Positions 26,636 through 34,860 of a stretch of DNA of 64,000 nt are shown here, piece after piece; the stretch's first letter is position 1; each line of letters begins with the position of its first letter. The notes under the pieces were generated by a model. It ran no database searches, was not told where the DNA came from, and saw only the letters and a list, made by a program, of their open reading frames with translations. The position numbers and the translations under genes were made by a program. The stretch comes from Kordiimonas sp. SCSIO 12610 (GTDB lineage: Bacteria > Pseudomonadota > Alphaproteobacteria > Sphingomonadales > Kordiimonadaceae): NCBI RefSeq assembly GCF_024398015.1, contig NZ_CP073747.1, positions 62,001 to 126,000 on the forward strand, read 5' to 3'.

Positions 26636-27460
26636 ATGAAATGTCTGCGCCAATCCAGTATGCTCTGCTTGATACTCATGTTTATGAGCTTTCAAATCAC
26701 TGCTCAAGAGCTTGACACTTCCGGGTTATCTGCATGTGGTTCGACAAAATCAATTCATTCGATTAGCGGCGATAGCTTCAAGACAGAAGAGATTGGGAAA
26801 GTATCACTCGATTTACTTATTGCCCCCAAATTATGGGAAGATATTGCTGCTTACACATCATGGCCGCATGCAACTGTTTCAAGAGAATATTTAAATGAGC
26901 TTCTTCAAGGTCAAAACCTAAAGCTATACTGCGATAAAAGGGCAAGGGATCATAGATCCGTCGTACGGGCACATGTGCTGAGAGAAGACAAAGTTTGGGT
27001 TCAGTATGAAATGGTTAAATCCGGTCATGCCATTCTATACCCACATCCCTCGTCCGCTTTTATTGATACACCTGAATATCAGGCAATTCAAAAAACAGAA
27101 CGAGTTGCAAGAGAAAACAGGCTCGGATTATGGAAACTTGATGCCTATCAAACAATCAATGCAGAAAATATCAAACTACTCTCAAATCGTACCGGGCAAT
27201 TTCTGTTTGTTCGCGGATCGGTATCCAGTGCCGCCAAAGTCAGAAAGACAATATATTTGAATTTTGGCGATAACTGGCGCCGTGATTTTACAGTTGAGAT
27301 TGATGAAAAAACCCTGAAACTATTTGAAAAGACAAATATAAACCCTCTAACCTTGGAAAACACCATAATCGAAGTGAGAGGCTGGGTTGATTATAAAGGT
27401 GGGCCGAGGTTGGAACTCTTATCACCAGCCCATCTAACGATCGTAAAAGAGCTAGAGTAG
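26636..27460 (+). CDS. Exported SNase (thermonuclease)-fold protein, active site apparently lost
   Basis: A 274-residue protein with a signal peptide (to about residue 23, SFQITAQE). Residues of about 40-165 follow the staphylococcal nuclease fold: GDSF at the first strand, the YCDKRARDHR region and the family end RENRLGLWKLD. A second C-terminal domain (GQFLFVRGSV ... YLNFGDNW ... VRGWVDYKGGPRLELL) looks like the OB-fold tail seen in alphaproteobacterial homologues. The nuclease residues equivalent to Arg35, Asp40 and Glu43 in the RLLLVDTPE motif read SLDLLIAPK here, so catalysis is doubtful. It may be a binding protein of the envelope. Confidence 0.8.
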   Translation: MKCLRQSSMLCLILMFMSFQITAQELDTSGLSACGSTKSIHSISGDSFKTEEIGKVSLDLLIAPKLWEDIAAYTSWPHATVSREYLNELLQGQNLKLYCDKRARDHRSVVRAHVLREDKVWVQYEMVKSGHAILYPHPSSAFIDTPEYQAIQKTERVARENRLGLWKLDAYQTINAENIKLLSNRTGQFLFVRGSVSSAAKVRKTIYLNFGDNWRRDFTVEIDEKTLKLFEKTNINPLTLENTIIEVRGWVDYKGGPRLELLSPAHLTIVKELE

Positions 27461-27473
27461 TTACAACAAAAGT

Positions 27474-27508
27474 AAACCCCGTAAGGCATAATACCTTGCG
27501 GGGTTTTA
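27474..27508. terminator. Bidirectional terminator between the SNase-like gene and carD
   Basis: A 13-bp stem (27474-27486 with 27494-27506, one G-T pair) and a 7-base loop, flanked by AAAC on the left and TTTTAATT on the right. It lies 13 bases after the SNase-like stop and 25 bases beyond the carD stop on the other strand, so it can serve both converging genes. Confidence 0.8.
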
Positions 27509-27533
27509 ATTATTCGTCGATGGTATCTGACTT

Positions 27534-28037
27534 TCAAGCAGCAAGTTCTGCTTCTAGTCTTACAATCGCTGCTTCTTCGTCGATTTCCTCAACAGCAGCA
27601 AGCTCACGCGCAAGGCGGCCCAATGCTGCTTCATATATCTGACGTTCGCTGTATGATTGCTCAGGCTGATCAGAACTTCTGTGTAAGTCACGAACAACTT
27701 CTGCAATAGAGACAAGATCACCAGAATTGATCTTTGCTTCATATTCTTGTGCGCGGCGTGACCACATTGTCCGTTTAATACGCGCTTTACCTTTGAGTGT
27801 AGTAAAGGCTTCTTTCAATGTCGCCGAGGACGACAAACGACGCATCCCGCTTGATTCTGCTTTATTTGTTGGAACGCGAAGTGTCATGCGTTCTTTTTCA
27901 AAACGAATGACATAAAGCTCTAATGAAATTCCTGCAATATCCTGGGTTTCTAATTCGATAATCCGGCCAACACCGTGCTTTGGGTAAACAATATAATCAT
28001 CAACTGCAAAAGGATGGTTATCTGATTTGCTTGCCAT
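27534..28037 (-). CDS. carD: CarD-family transcriptional regulator
   Basis: A 167-residue CarD/CdnL protein. The N-terminal RNA-polymerase-interacting domain shows FAVDDYIVYPKHGVGRI and the following helical domain has RRAQEYEAKINSGDLVSIAEVVRDL, both conserved. CarD binds the RNA polymerase beta subunit and stabilises open promoter complexes, chiefly at rRNA and housekeeping promoters. It follows the fdxA gene in the usual alphaproteobacterial order but is separated from it by a terminator and about 300 bases, so it likely has its own promoter. Confidence 0.95.
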   Translation of the reverse strand: MASKSDNHPFAVDDYIVYPKHGVGRIIELETQDIAGISLELYVIRFEKERMTLRVPTNKAESSGMRRLSSSATLKEAFTTLKGKARIKRTMWSRRAQEYEAKINSGDLVSIAEVVRDLHRSSDQPEQSYSERQIYEAALGRLARELAAVEEIDEEAAIVRLEAELAA

Positions 28038-28330
28038 AATATTCTTTTATCCTTCTTGGTTTGCCAAAGGCCAAGAGCATTTATAAATGTTCAGCCTTAT
28101 CCGCAATTAAGCGGAGACAGCCACCATAAAAAAGCGAACCTGAGTGTTTTCGAAATTAAAAACACAATACGGCTCGCCACATGGCTTGGCTTGATGAGAA
28201 CGTCATCACTTTAAGCACACAAGCTATAAAAACCTTGATTAAATGCTTAAATCGAGGGCGATTGTAACATAATTTTAACCTTTTTCACAGTCAAAACGGC
28301 TAAAAACATGAATTAGGCTGGAAAAAGTAA
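28038..28330. other. Intergenic region upstream of carD
   Basis: No plausible coding frame was found here. The segment should contain the carD promoter, since transcription from fdxA appears to stop at the hairpin to its right. I could not pick out a convincing -35/-10 pair by eye. Confidence 0.5.
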
Positions 28331-28360
28331 AAAGGGCTAACAAATCATGCTAACCCTTTC
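28320..28360 (-). terminator. Terminator after fdxA
   Basis: On the minus strand AAAGGGTTAGCA pairs with TGTTAGCCCTTT (two G-T wobble pairs that would be mismatches on the plus strand), followed by TTTTACTTTTT. The strand bias of the wobble pairs and the T run point to leftward termination of the fdxA transcript. Confidence 0.75.
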
Positions 28361-28397
28361 AGAATAGAAAAGCTAAATTTTCTTTTATATTAAGAAC

Positions 28398-28733
28398 TTA
28401 ACTTCCTGCACCTGGATTTGCAGAGAACAGCTCCATCTTGCCTTCTTTGTCTTTCCAATCATCGGCATCAGCAGGTTGTTCACCTTTAACTGTAATATTT
28501 GGCCATTCTTCCGAATATTTTGTGTTCAACTCAAGCATTTCCTCAAGACCGTCCTCAGTATCAGGAAGAATCGCTTCAGCAGGGCACTCAGGCTCGCAAA
28601 CGCCGCAATCAATACACTCGTTCGGGTTAATAACGAGCATATTTTCACCCTCATAGAAACAGTCAACAGGGCATACCTCAACACAGTCCATATACTTACA
28701 TTTAATGCAAGCTTCAGTTACAATGTATGTCAT
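28398..28733 (-). CDS. fdxA: 7Fe ferredoxin FdxA
   Basis: A 111-residue ferredoxin of the FdxA type. Cys9, Cys17, Cys40, Cys43, Cys46, Cys50 and Cys21 provide the ligands for one [3Fe-4S] and one [4Fe-4S] cluster in the patterns [14 protein letters not shown] and [12 protein letters not shown]. The tail ([21 protein letters not shown]) is the long C-terminal part of this class. It acts as a soluble electron carrier in the cytosol; specific partners are not visible. It lies downstream of the helicase and S4 genes, an arrangement common in the class. Confidence 0.96.
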   Translation of the reverse strand: MTYIVTEACIKCKYMDCVEVCPVDCFYEGENMLVINPNECIDCGVCEPECPAEAILPDTEDGLEEMLELNTKYSEEWPNITVKGEQPADADDWKDKEGKMELFSANPGAGS

Positions 28734-28883
28734 GGCAGTTTCCTCATATTCCTTGGATAATGTTTAATTGCCTTCAGGCTTTATCGCCTTATGCCTAAAT
28801 TCACAGGGTACGACAATATATTTTTTCTAACTATATTGTTATTCTTAGCTCATCTAAGTCATTGAAAGTGCGAATGATTATTA

Positions 28884-29294
28884 TTATCTGTCGATCTCCA
28901 TCAATCGATCGATTGCTCTTCGTTCCGCTTTTGTTGGACGGCCAGAACCCGGTTCACGCACTGGCTTAGAATAATCAGTTGTTTTCTCGGTACTATTCTG
29001 AGGGTCACTAAGATCCGGCTCGCTTAGATCAGTATATAAAGCCTGCGCCTCAGGCGCAGGGCCGCGCCGTTGTCCTATATCTTCTATTTTGACAATTTTT
29101 ATTTTATCGGCCTTAGGAAAAGTCAGAACATCCCCAACCTTTACGGTAGCACTTGCCTTGGAAGAGACAATACCATTGATGCGGATTTTACGAGCTTTAC
29201 AGATTTTGGATGCAAGCGAACGTGTTTTAAAAAAACGGGCATACCACAGCCATTTATCAAGTCTGATTTGGTCTGATGACGTGCCCGTTTCCAT
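28884..29294 (-). CDS. S4-domain RNA-binding protein (HslR-like)
   Basis: A 136-residue protein with an N-terminal S4 domain, IRLDKWLWYARFFKTRSLASKICKA, followed by VRL-like strands (KIRINGIVSSKASATVKVGDVLTF). It resembles heat-shock protein 15 (HslR), which in E. coli binds stalled 50S subunits carrying nascent chains. The C-terminal tail is basic and ends in a helix (RPTKAERRAIDRLMEID). Its start is eight bases beyond the SUV3-like helicase stop, so both are in one operon and both concern RNA. Confidence 0.9.
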   Translation of the reverse strand: METGTSSDQIRLDKWLWYARFFKTRSLASKICKARKIRINGIVSSKASATVKVGDVLTFPKADKIKIVKIEDIGQRRGPAPEAQALYTDLSEPDLSDPQNSTEKTTDYSKPVREPGSGRPTKAERRAIDRLMEIDR

Positions 29295-29302
29295 TATATC
29301 AA

Positions 29303-32194
29303 TTATTTCTTATTGGACAAAGCGTCCTTAAGACCAGCGAGTGCCGCAAACGGCGAGTCAGGATCAGCAATTTTTTCCTTCTTAGGTTTAAAACTCTGAT
29401 TTTGACGACCTTGCTTGTTATTCTGGCCTTTACCAGAACGGGGTTTACCCCCTTTACCTTTATTCGTGAATTTCTGGTTTGGTTTGCCTGTTTTTTGCGG
29501 CGCGCGTCGTTTGGAAATCCACTTGAAGAAATAACGCTCTGTTAATTCGTCATCCTTAGAAGCTTCGCCCTCTTCTGAAACGCTCTCTTCAGCTTGATTT
29601 GCCACAGCCTCATTGCCGTTCTCAGGCGTTTCTTCTTTGGCAGCAATTGAAACTTCATCACCGGAAGCTGCCTCTGCTTTCGGCGTTTCTGCCGCTTCTG
29701 CTTCACTGTTTTCTGTAACGCTGGTGGTTTCTTCTGCTGTTTCAGCAGCAGTGTTATCAGCGACTTCCGCTTTAACCATACGAACTTCATGATTATAGCC
29801 CGCAGCTTTCATAACATTGGCAAAATCTTCACCTGACAGTCCAACAAGGCCCATAATCTCAGGGGTTACTTCAAACCAGCCATGTTCCTGCCCAAGTGGC
29901 CTCACGGTATCGGCCAAACGCTCCAGCATGTCCATACGAACGGCTTTTTTGCCTGCAACACGGAAACCTGCAAGTTCATAAAACGCATCTGGCGCCGTTT
30001 CCTCGGTCTCTGTCCAAACCATTCCAGGTGTCGGAATCCCCGGAAGTGCAGACATTTCCTTTTCCATTGCCCACATCATCAGGCGAAGTTCAGTCGCATG
30101 TGGTTTCAAAAGGATCGGAATATACAAACTTGATGCGCCGATACGGATACCAAACCTGCGCAAGCCCTTACGCGCTTCCTGATCAATCTGCCGAAGATCG
30201 TTATCAATCTCGGTTCGTGCCATAGCGCCGTAATTTTCAAGAAGACGATACGCAATTCCGCGCGCAAGGCCCGTGAGTGGTGCTGCGCCTTCGGGGGCTT
30301 CAATCTCACCGTTCAGTTCTTGTGCCAAGCGCACAATCGGGTCAAGCTTCTCAGCAATGCGTGTGTCTAACCATTCCTGAATTTTCGATTGAACCAGTTC
30401 AGCATTCTCGCCCTCAAGAAGCGTATTGGTAACTAACTTCACGCGCGGCGCAAACATAGCCCCAGAATGATGAACTGTTGCCACAGGCGCACCCTCCCAA
30501 ACAATTTTCGGAAAAGCAAGTCCTTCAGTAAAATCAAACTCCAGAGTTTTAAAGCCTACGTTTGCAAAAAGTTTTGCCCGGCGCGTAAGTTCAGCCCTGA
30601 GCGCTGTTTCGGCAGCAGCCTTCAGGGTCTTCTGGTCATCACGTGCAGCCCCTGCTTCCACGCGGAAAGAAAAGCCATTAAGTTCACCAATTTCATGGCC
30701 TTCAACCGAGACCTGATTTGTATTTTCATCTATGCTCACGCTGAGTTCACCCTTTTGCCTGAGCGAGCGCATGAGGACCGCCGTCCGACGATCCACAAAC
30801 CGCTGTGTTAATCTTTCATGCAATGCGTCAGATAATTTATCTTCTACACTGCGGGTTACATGGGCCCAGTGTGCCGCATCTTCAAGCCAGCCTTTTCGAT
30901 GCGAAACATAGGTCCAGATGCGAATACTCGCAATTCGTGCCGCCAAGGTATCTATATCACCGTGCGTATTGTCAAGTCGCTTCACCTGTCTTGTGAACCA
31001 ATCATGCGAAATAACGCCGCCTTTACCCATTAAATCCATGAAAATGCGCTTCAAAAGGCTGATATGCTCGTCCATTGACAGCTTTTTAAAGTCCGGGATC
31101 TGACAAACATCCCATAACTGCTGAACAGCGGCTGGTGTTGTTGCACAATTTTGAATGTCTTCATCTTCTGATAATTTCTTAAGCGCTAATAAATCTACCG
31201 AGTCGCGAGACCTGTGGAGGCCCTCCATTGTCGCTGGCATCTCCAGCGAACGAATGAGCCTGCTAATCGTGTTAAAATCAAGCCGATGATTACGCCAAAA
31301 GATATGCTTGACCGGTTGGAATTGATGATCCTCAATCTGGGCAATCATCATCGGGTCCATTGGCTCCATACCGCCGCCAAGGGTTGAAAAGGTTCCGTCT
31401 TTTTTAAAGCGTCCGGCGCGGCCAGCAATCTGCGCGGCCTCTGAAGCACGCAAGTCTCGGAACAAGCGCCCATCAAATTTCTGAAGCGAGCCAAAGGCAA
31501 CATGGCCAATATCCATATTCAGGCCCATCCCGATTGCGTCTGTAGCAATCAGATAATCAACTTCCCCTGATTGGTACATCTCAACCTGTGAATTGCGCGT
31601 TCGCGGCGATAGCGCCCCCATCACAATAGCGGCGCCGCCCTTTTGACGACGCATCAATTCTGCCATGCCGTAAACTTCGCTTGCCGAAAAACCAACAACA
31701 GCGCTTCTTCGCGGCAGTCGATGCAATTTTGCCGGTTTGATATGGGTTAATTTTGAAAAACGAGGGCGTGTCAGGATTTCCACTTCTGGCACAAGCCGCA
31801 GAATAAGCGAACGCATTGTCTCTGCGCCCAAAAGAAGTGTTTCATTGCGGCCGCGCGTATGAAGCATATGCTCGGTGAAAACATGGCCGCGCTGCGGATC
31901 TGCAGCCATCTGCACCTCATCAACCGCGACAAAGTCAACCGCCGCATGGCGCGGCATGGCTTCCGCCGTGCACAGGAAATATCTCGCGCCTTCAGGAACG
32001 ATACGTTCTTCACCGGTAAGAAGCGCCACCTGACGCTCGCCTTTGGCGCGTACAACCTTGTCATAGACCTCGCGCGCTAAAAGCCGTAAAGGGAACCCCA
32101 TAACACCGCTTGAGTATGCAAGCATACGCTCAACAGCATAATGAGTTTTTCCGGTATTTGTTGGCCCGAGAACCGCTTTAACAACACCAACCAT
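29303..32194 (-). CDS. SUV3-like ATP-dependent RNA helicase
   Basis: A 963-residue superfamily-2 helicase. Walker A is GPTNTGKT at residues 10-17, motif II is VDEVQ, and the second RecA domain contains YLIATDAIGMGLNMDIGHVAFGS and AQIAGRAGRF, the motifs of the SUV3 group. Mitochondrial SUV3 works in RNA decay; the bacterial form is widespread in alphaproteobacteria but little characterised. After the helicase core (to about residue 430) come helical domains; residues 790-890 are acidic and repetitive (Glu/Ala-rich), and the final 60 residues are Lys/Gly/Gln-rich, likely disordered and RNA-binding. First gene of the operon with the S4 protein. Confidence 0.92.
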   Translation of the reverse strand: MVGVVKAVLGPTNTGKTHYAVERMLAYSSGVMGFPLRLLAREVYDKVVRAKGERQVALLTGEERIVPEGARYFLCTAEAMPRHAAVDFVAVDEVQMAADPQRGHVFTEHMLHTRGRNETLLLGAETMRSLILRLVPEVEILTRPRFSKLTHIKPAKLHRLPRRSAVVGFSASEVYGMAELMRRQKGGAAIVMGALSPRTRNSQVEMYQSGEVDYLIATDAIGMGLNMDIGHVAFGSLQKFDGRLFRDLRASEAAQIAGRAGRFKKDGTFSTLGGGMEPMDPMMIAQIEDHQFQPVKHIFWRNHRLDFNTISRLIRSLEMPATMEGLHRSRDSVDLLALKKLSEDEDIQNCATTPAAVQQLWDVCQIPDFKKLSMDEHISLLKRIFMDLMGKGGVISHDWFTRQVKRLDNTHGDIDTLAARIASIRIWTYVSHRKGWLEDAAHWAHVTRSVEDKLSDALHERLTQRFVDRRTAVLMRSLRQKGELSVSIDENTNQVSVEGHEIGELNGFSFRVEAGAARDDQKTLKAAAETALRAELTRRAKLFANVGFKTLEFDFTEGLAFPKIVWEGAPVATVHHSGAMFAPRVKLVTNTLLEGENAELVQSKIQEWLDTRIAEKLDPIVRLAQELNGEIEAPEGAAPLTGLARGIAYRLLENYGAMARTEIDNDLRQIDQEARKGLRRFGIRIGASSLYIPILLKPHATELRLMMWAMEKEMSALPGIPTPGMVWTETEETAPDAFYELAGFRVAGKKAVRMDMLERLADTVRPLGQEHGWFEVTPEIMGLVGLSGEDFANVMKAAGYNHEVRMVKAEVADNTAAETAEETTSVTENSEAEAAETPKAEAASGDEVSIAAKEETPENGNEAVANQAEESVSEEGEASKDDELTERYFFKWISKRRAPQKTGKPNQKFTNKGKGGKPRSGKGQNNKQGRQNQSFKPKKEKIADPDSPFAALAGLKDALSNKK

Positions 32195-32379
32195 AAAAGA
32201 CTGACTTCAGATAATTATCACTGACCTAATCCTATATAGATTAGATGAGCGAACACCAAGCTGAGACTTTTAGAAATTTATATAAGCTTTATTTATAATG
32301 GTTTAAATTGATATAGCTTGCATTTGTTCATGATATGTTCTATATTTTTATTTCAAAATACACGTCTAAAGAGAAAATT

Positions 32380-33348
32380 ATGGGGATTCACAAGCTTGAT
32401 AATATGCGGTACAACATTTTGTGTGATTTGAATTCGGGGCAACGAAATGTTGGGGAGGAAACTTTGGCGTCTATTCTTTCTGAAGAGCAGCTAAAAAAAG
32501 AAATAAACGACAAAAACCTAATACAAAGTGCAGATGTAAACTGTGCAGAAGGCATCAAATATGATTTTCGGTTAAGCAACAGAATACTAAAATCATCTCT
32601 TGGTGGGCCAATTAATTTACAAGAGTTACCCGCATTAGAACGTAGTAAGGTTGCCGTCGACCCGGGTGAAGTGGTTTTTGTACTTACAGAGGAACGAATT
32701 AATTTATCTGCTGATGTGATGATTACACTCAGCCCAAAAAGAAAATTAAGTCATGAAGGCGTGCAGATTTTAGGTGGATTATGTGTAGACCCATTATATC
32801 AAGGACACCTCTTGATTGGACTATATAATTTTTCTTCTGCCCCATTTTTGCTTAAACCTGGTCGAAAATTAATAGCTGGAGTATTTCAACGTTTAACTGA
32901 TGTTGAGAAGATGGAATTCGATATTCCAGATACAATTATTGATGATTTTCCTGATGAACTCGTAAACCTTATTAAAAATTACCAGCCTGTAGGTACTAAA
33001 GATTTAGTTTTAAAAGTAGACGAGCTTTCGAAAGAATTGAGGTTAATGAAATCGTTAATGGATGACGAGCAAAAATGGCGTACCAATTTTGAGGGGTATT
33101 TAGAAGAGCACAGTAAACAAATTGGTGATTTACTTCATGGTTTGCGGCAAGAAAAAGACATTAGAGAAAAATCTCTTAAAGAAGAACGGGATTCACGTAA
33201 TAGCCAACTTACAGATATGAAGCGTGAACTCGATAATGAACGAATATCACTAAAAGCGATTTTCAAAGTTAATAATATTCTTTTAGGTATTGCATTAATA
33301 GGGGTTGGAATAATATTACGTGAACTATGGTCTATGTTAATCAATTAA
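32380..33348 (+). CDS. Membrane-tethered dCTP deaminase/dUTPase-fold protein, catalytic Glu absent
   Basis: A 322-residue protein. Residues of about 45-180 align by eye with dCTP deaminase/dUTPase: GIKYDFRLSN, then VDPGEVVFVLTEERINLSAD, then the core VDPLYQGHLLIGLYN and PFLLKPGRKLIAGVF. Compared with dCTP deaminase (IDPGWSGCIVLEFYN) the catalytic glutamate is Gly147, and RSSxAR is replaced by SPKRKLS, so deamination is unlikely. Residues 208-292 are charged and helical, a probable coiled coil; 297-315 form one hydrophobic helix near the C-terminus. The ATG giving MGIHKL was preferred over one 45 bases upstream, though its ribosome site is weak. The gene is AT-rich compared with its neighbours and separates the helicase from rpmB. 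Binding of nucleotides is possible, not shown. Confidence 0.75.
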   Translation: MGIHKLDNMRYNILCDLNSGQRNVGEETLASILSEEQLKKEINDKNLIQSADVNCAEGIKYDFRLSNRILKSSLGGPINLQELPALERSKVAVDPGEVVFVLTEERINLSADVMITLSPKRKLSHEGVQILGGLCVDPLYQGHLLIGLYNFSSAPFLLKPGRKLIAGVFQRLTDVEKMEFDIPDTIIDDFPDELVNLIKNYQPVGTKDLVLKVDELSKELRLMKSLMDDEQKWRTNFEGYLEEHSKQIGDLLHGLRQEKDIREKSLKEERDSRNSQLTDMKRELDNERISLKAIFKVNNILLGIALIGVGIILRELWSMLIN

Positions 33349-33365
33349 AATATTAATTGGTTTTG

Positions 33366-33393
33366 CTTGACCGCTCTTGACGAATCGCATATA
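33366..33393 (+). promoter_or_regulatory. Candidate sigma-70 promoter of rpmB
   Basis: TTGACC (33366-33371) followed after 16 bases by CATATA (33388-33393) lies about 90 bases before the rpmB start. A second TTGACG lies at 33377, too close to the -10 to pair with it. Position and hexamers fit a housekeeping promoter; there is no other support. Confidence 0.35.
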
Positions 33394-33486
33394 CGCGCGG
33401 TTCTGCAATCGAATAAGCGATGCAGGTAAAAGATCATAAAGATTCTCAGGGCTTTGCTCCTGATAGAAAAACGAAGGATAAAGATC

Positions 33487-33777
33487 ATGGCTCGTGTATG
33501 CGAACTCACTGGTAAACGCGTAATGACTGGTAACAATGTTTCTCACGCAAACAACAGAACTCGTCGTCGTTTCCTACCAAACCTTACTAAAGCAACTTTG
33601 ATTTCTGAAACTCTTGGACGCTCCGTTTCATTCCGCCTATCTACACATGCGCTCAGAAGCGTAGAGCACAACCACGGTCTCGATAATTTTCTTCTAAAAG
33701 CACGTGATGCTGACCTTTCAGCAAATGCTTTGAAAATCAAAAAAGAAATCAAGAAAAAACAAGCTGCTGCAAAATAA
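33487..33777 (+). CDS. rpmB: 50S ribosomal protein L28
   Basis: A 96-residue ribosomal protein of the large subunit. The start [33 protein letters not shown] is the family's N-terminus; the frame stays open for 11 codons upstream but AAGGAT lies right before this ATG. The basic tail [12 protein letters not shown] is usual for alphaproteobacterial L28. No zinc-binding cysteine pairs are present, so it is the non-zinc form. It is a single gene with its own promoter and terminator. Confidence 0.97.
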   Translation: MARVCELTGKRVMTGNNVSHANNRTRRRFLPNLTKATLISETLGRSVSFRLSTHALRSVEHNHGLDNFLLKARDADLSANALKIKKEIKKKQAAAK

Positions 33778-33802
33778 AGTAAGCGTTGTATCTAAGAATT
33801 CT

Positions 33803-33836
33803 AAAACGTCAGCAATTTTGCTGGCGTTTTCTTTTG
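33803..33836 (+). terminator. Terminator after rpmB
   Basis: A stem of about 12 bp (AAAACGTCAGCA with TGCTGGCGTTTT, one G-T pair) is followed by CTTTTG. It also abuts the 3' end of the converging phytase-like gene and may act in both directions. Confidence 0.8.
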
Positions 33837-33837
33837 C

Positions 33838-34860
33838 CTATTGGTCCGTTAACTCAAAGACCATCATGATCGTTCGTTGAAGAAAACTAAAATTATCATC
33901 TGACAGCATGAAAACAAGCGTGCGACCATCCGGTAATTCGACGACATCCAACCCTTCCATATTATCGACCGTTAAGGGTGGCCTGAAGGTTGCCAATTCT
34001 TCGCCGGACAAGGTCGAGCCTTCGACAATATCTGCGACCTTAATCCGCACAAGTTTCGCCGCTACGCCGTCAATTGGTGAAAAGAAGCGGGTCATCACCA
34101 AGACATCGCCGTTTGAAAGTGTGGTCGCGTCTGTGGCGTGAAAATTAGGTGCTGGTTTAAAATGCAGCAATTTGGACGTTGTTTCAGTTGCCAAAAAAGC
34201 CTTGTACCGACCTTGGCGGTCACGGCCATTTTCCATAAACGCCAATATTTCGCCATTTGGCATTAAGGTCATTGCCTCAACACCACCATTTTTACCAACG
34301 CCGGAAAAATCGATTTGATCCGTTATTTTGGAACGTCTGGTGTTTTTCGCAGGGGCCGTCACATGCAAAATACGATGATCTTGCTCAAAGCCTATGAGCC
34401 AACCATCATCTACCTTCACAATGCTTTCGGAATCCTGTTTTGCTTTACCGTCTCTGCCTTCGGATTTCGGTGACTGCCACCGAAGTGTCGCATTTGTAAA
34501 CGGTGCTTTTGCATTCAGGTCTAAATCCGCGCGAAGCCAAAGGCCTGTATCGGTGATGGAAAATATTTTGAAAACATCACTAGCATCCGTTTCGAACACC
34601 CTAAGTGCGGAAAGGCCACCAAACTGCTTGTGGTCGCTTGTCAGTGCCCATCCATTGAGAAACCTCAATTTTCCAACGGATAACTGCTTGGGATTGTCTT
34701 CATTTAAGGCAAGAGGCTGTGCCGTAATTTTGTGTTTTTGTCCGCCCCATTCAGGCTTTTTCTCATCCGCAGTCACTGTAACGGATGAGACAACGATAGC
34801 TGTCAATATGGATAAAAGACGAACGGGTAACTTAAAACTATGCTGCATTGATCTATCCAT
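33838..34860 (-). CDS. Exported esterase-like phytase-family beta-propeller protein
   Basis: A 340-residue protein with a signal peptide (hydrophobic [23 protein letters not shown]). The body resembles the 'esterase-like activity of phytase' family, a beta-propeller: [13 protein letters not shown]...[38 protein letters not shown] and [26 protein letters not shown]. No activity is certain. The start ATGGATAG overlaps the cobT stop by eight bases, a typical coupled arrangement. Linkage to cobT and rpmB recurs in alphaproteobacteria, but the functional reason is unknown. Confidence 0.82.
   Translation of the reverse strand: MDRSMQHSFKLPVRLLSILTAIVVSSVTVTADEKKPEWGGQKHKITAQPLALNEDNPKQLSVGKLRFLNGWALTSDHKQFGGLSALRVFETDASDVFKIFSITDTGLWLRADLDLNAKAPFTNATLRWQSPKSEGRDGKAKQDSESIVKVDDGWLIGFEQDHRILHVTAPAKNTRRSKITDQIDFSGVGKNGGVEAMTLMPNGEILAFMENGRDRQGRYKAFLATETTSKLLHFKPAPNFHATDATTLSNGDVLVMTRFFSPIDGVAAKLVRIKVADIVEGSTLSGEELATFRPPLTVDNMEGLDVVELPDGRTLVFMLSDDNFSFLQRTIMMVFELTDQ

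Noticed and set aside
32380-33348. Interpretation as an active dCTP deaminase defence gene
   Set aside because: The aligned catalytic Glu is Gly and the RSSxAR motif is absent, so only the fold assignment was kept.
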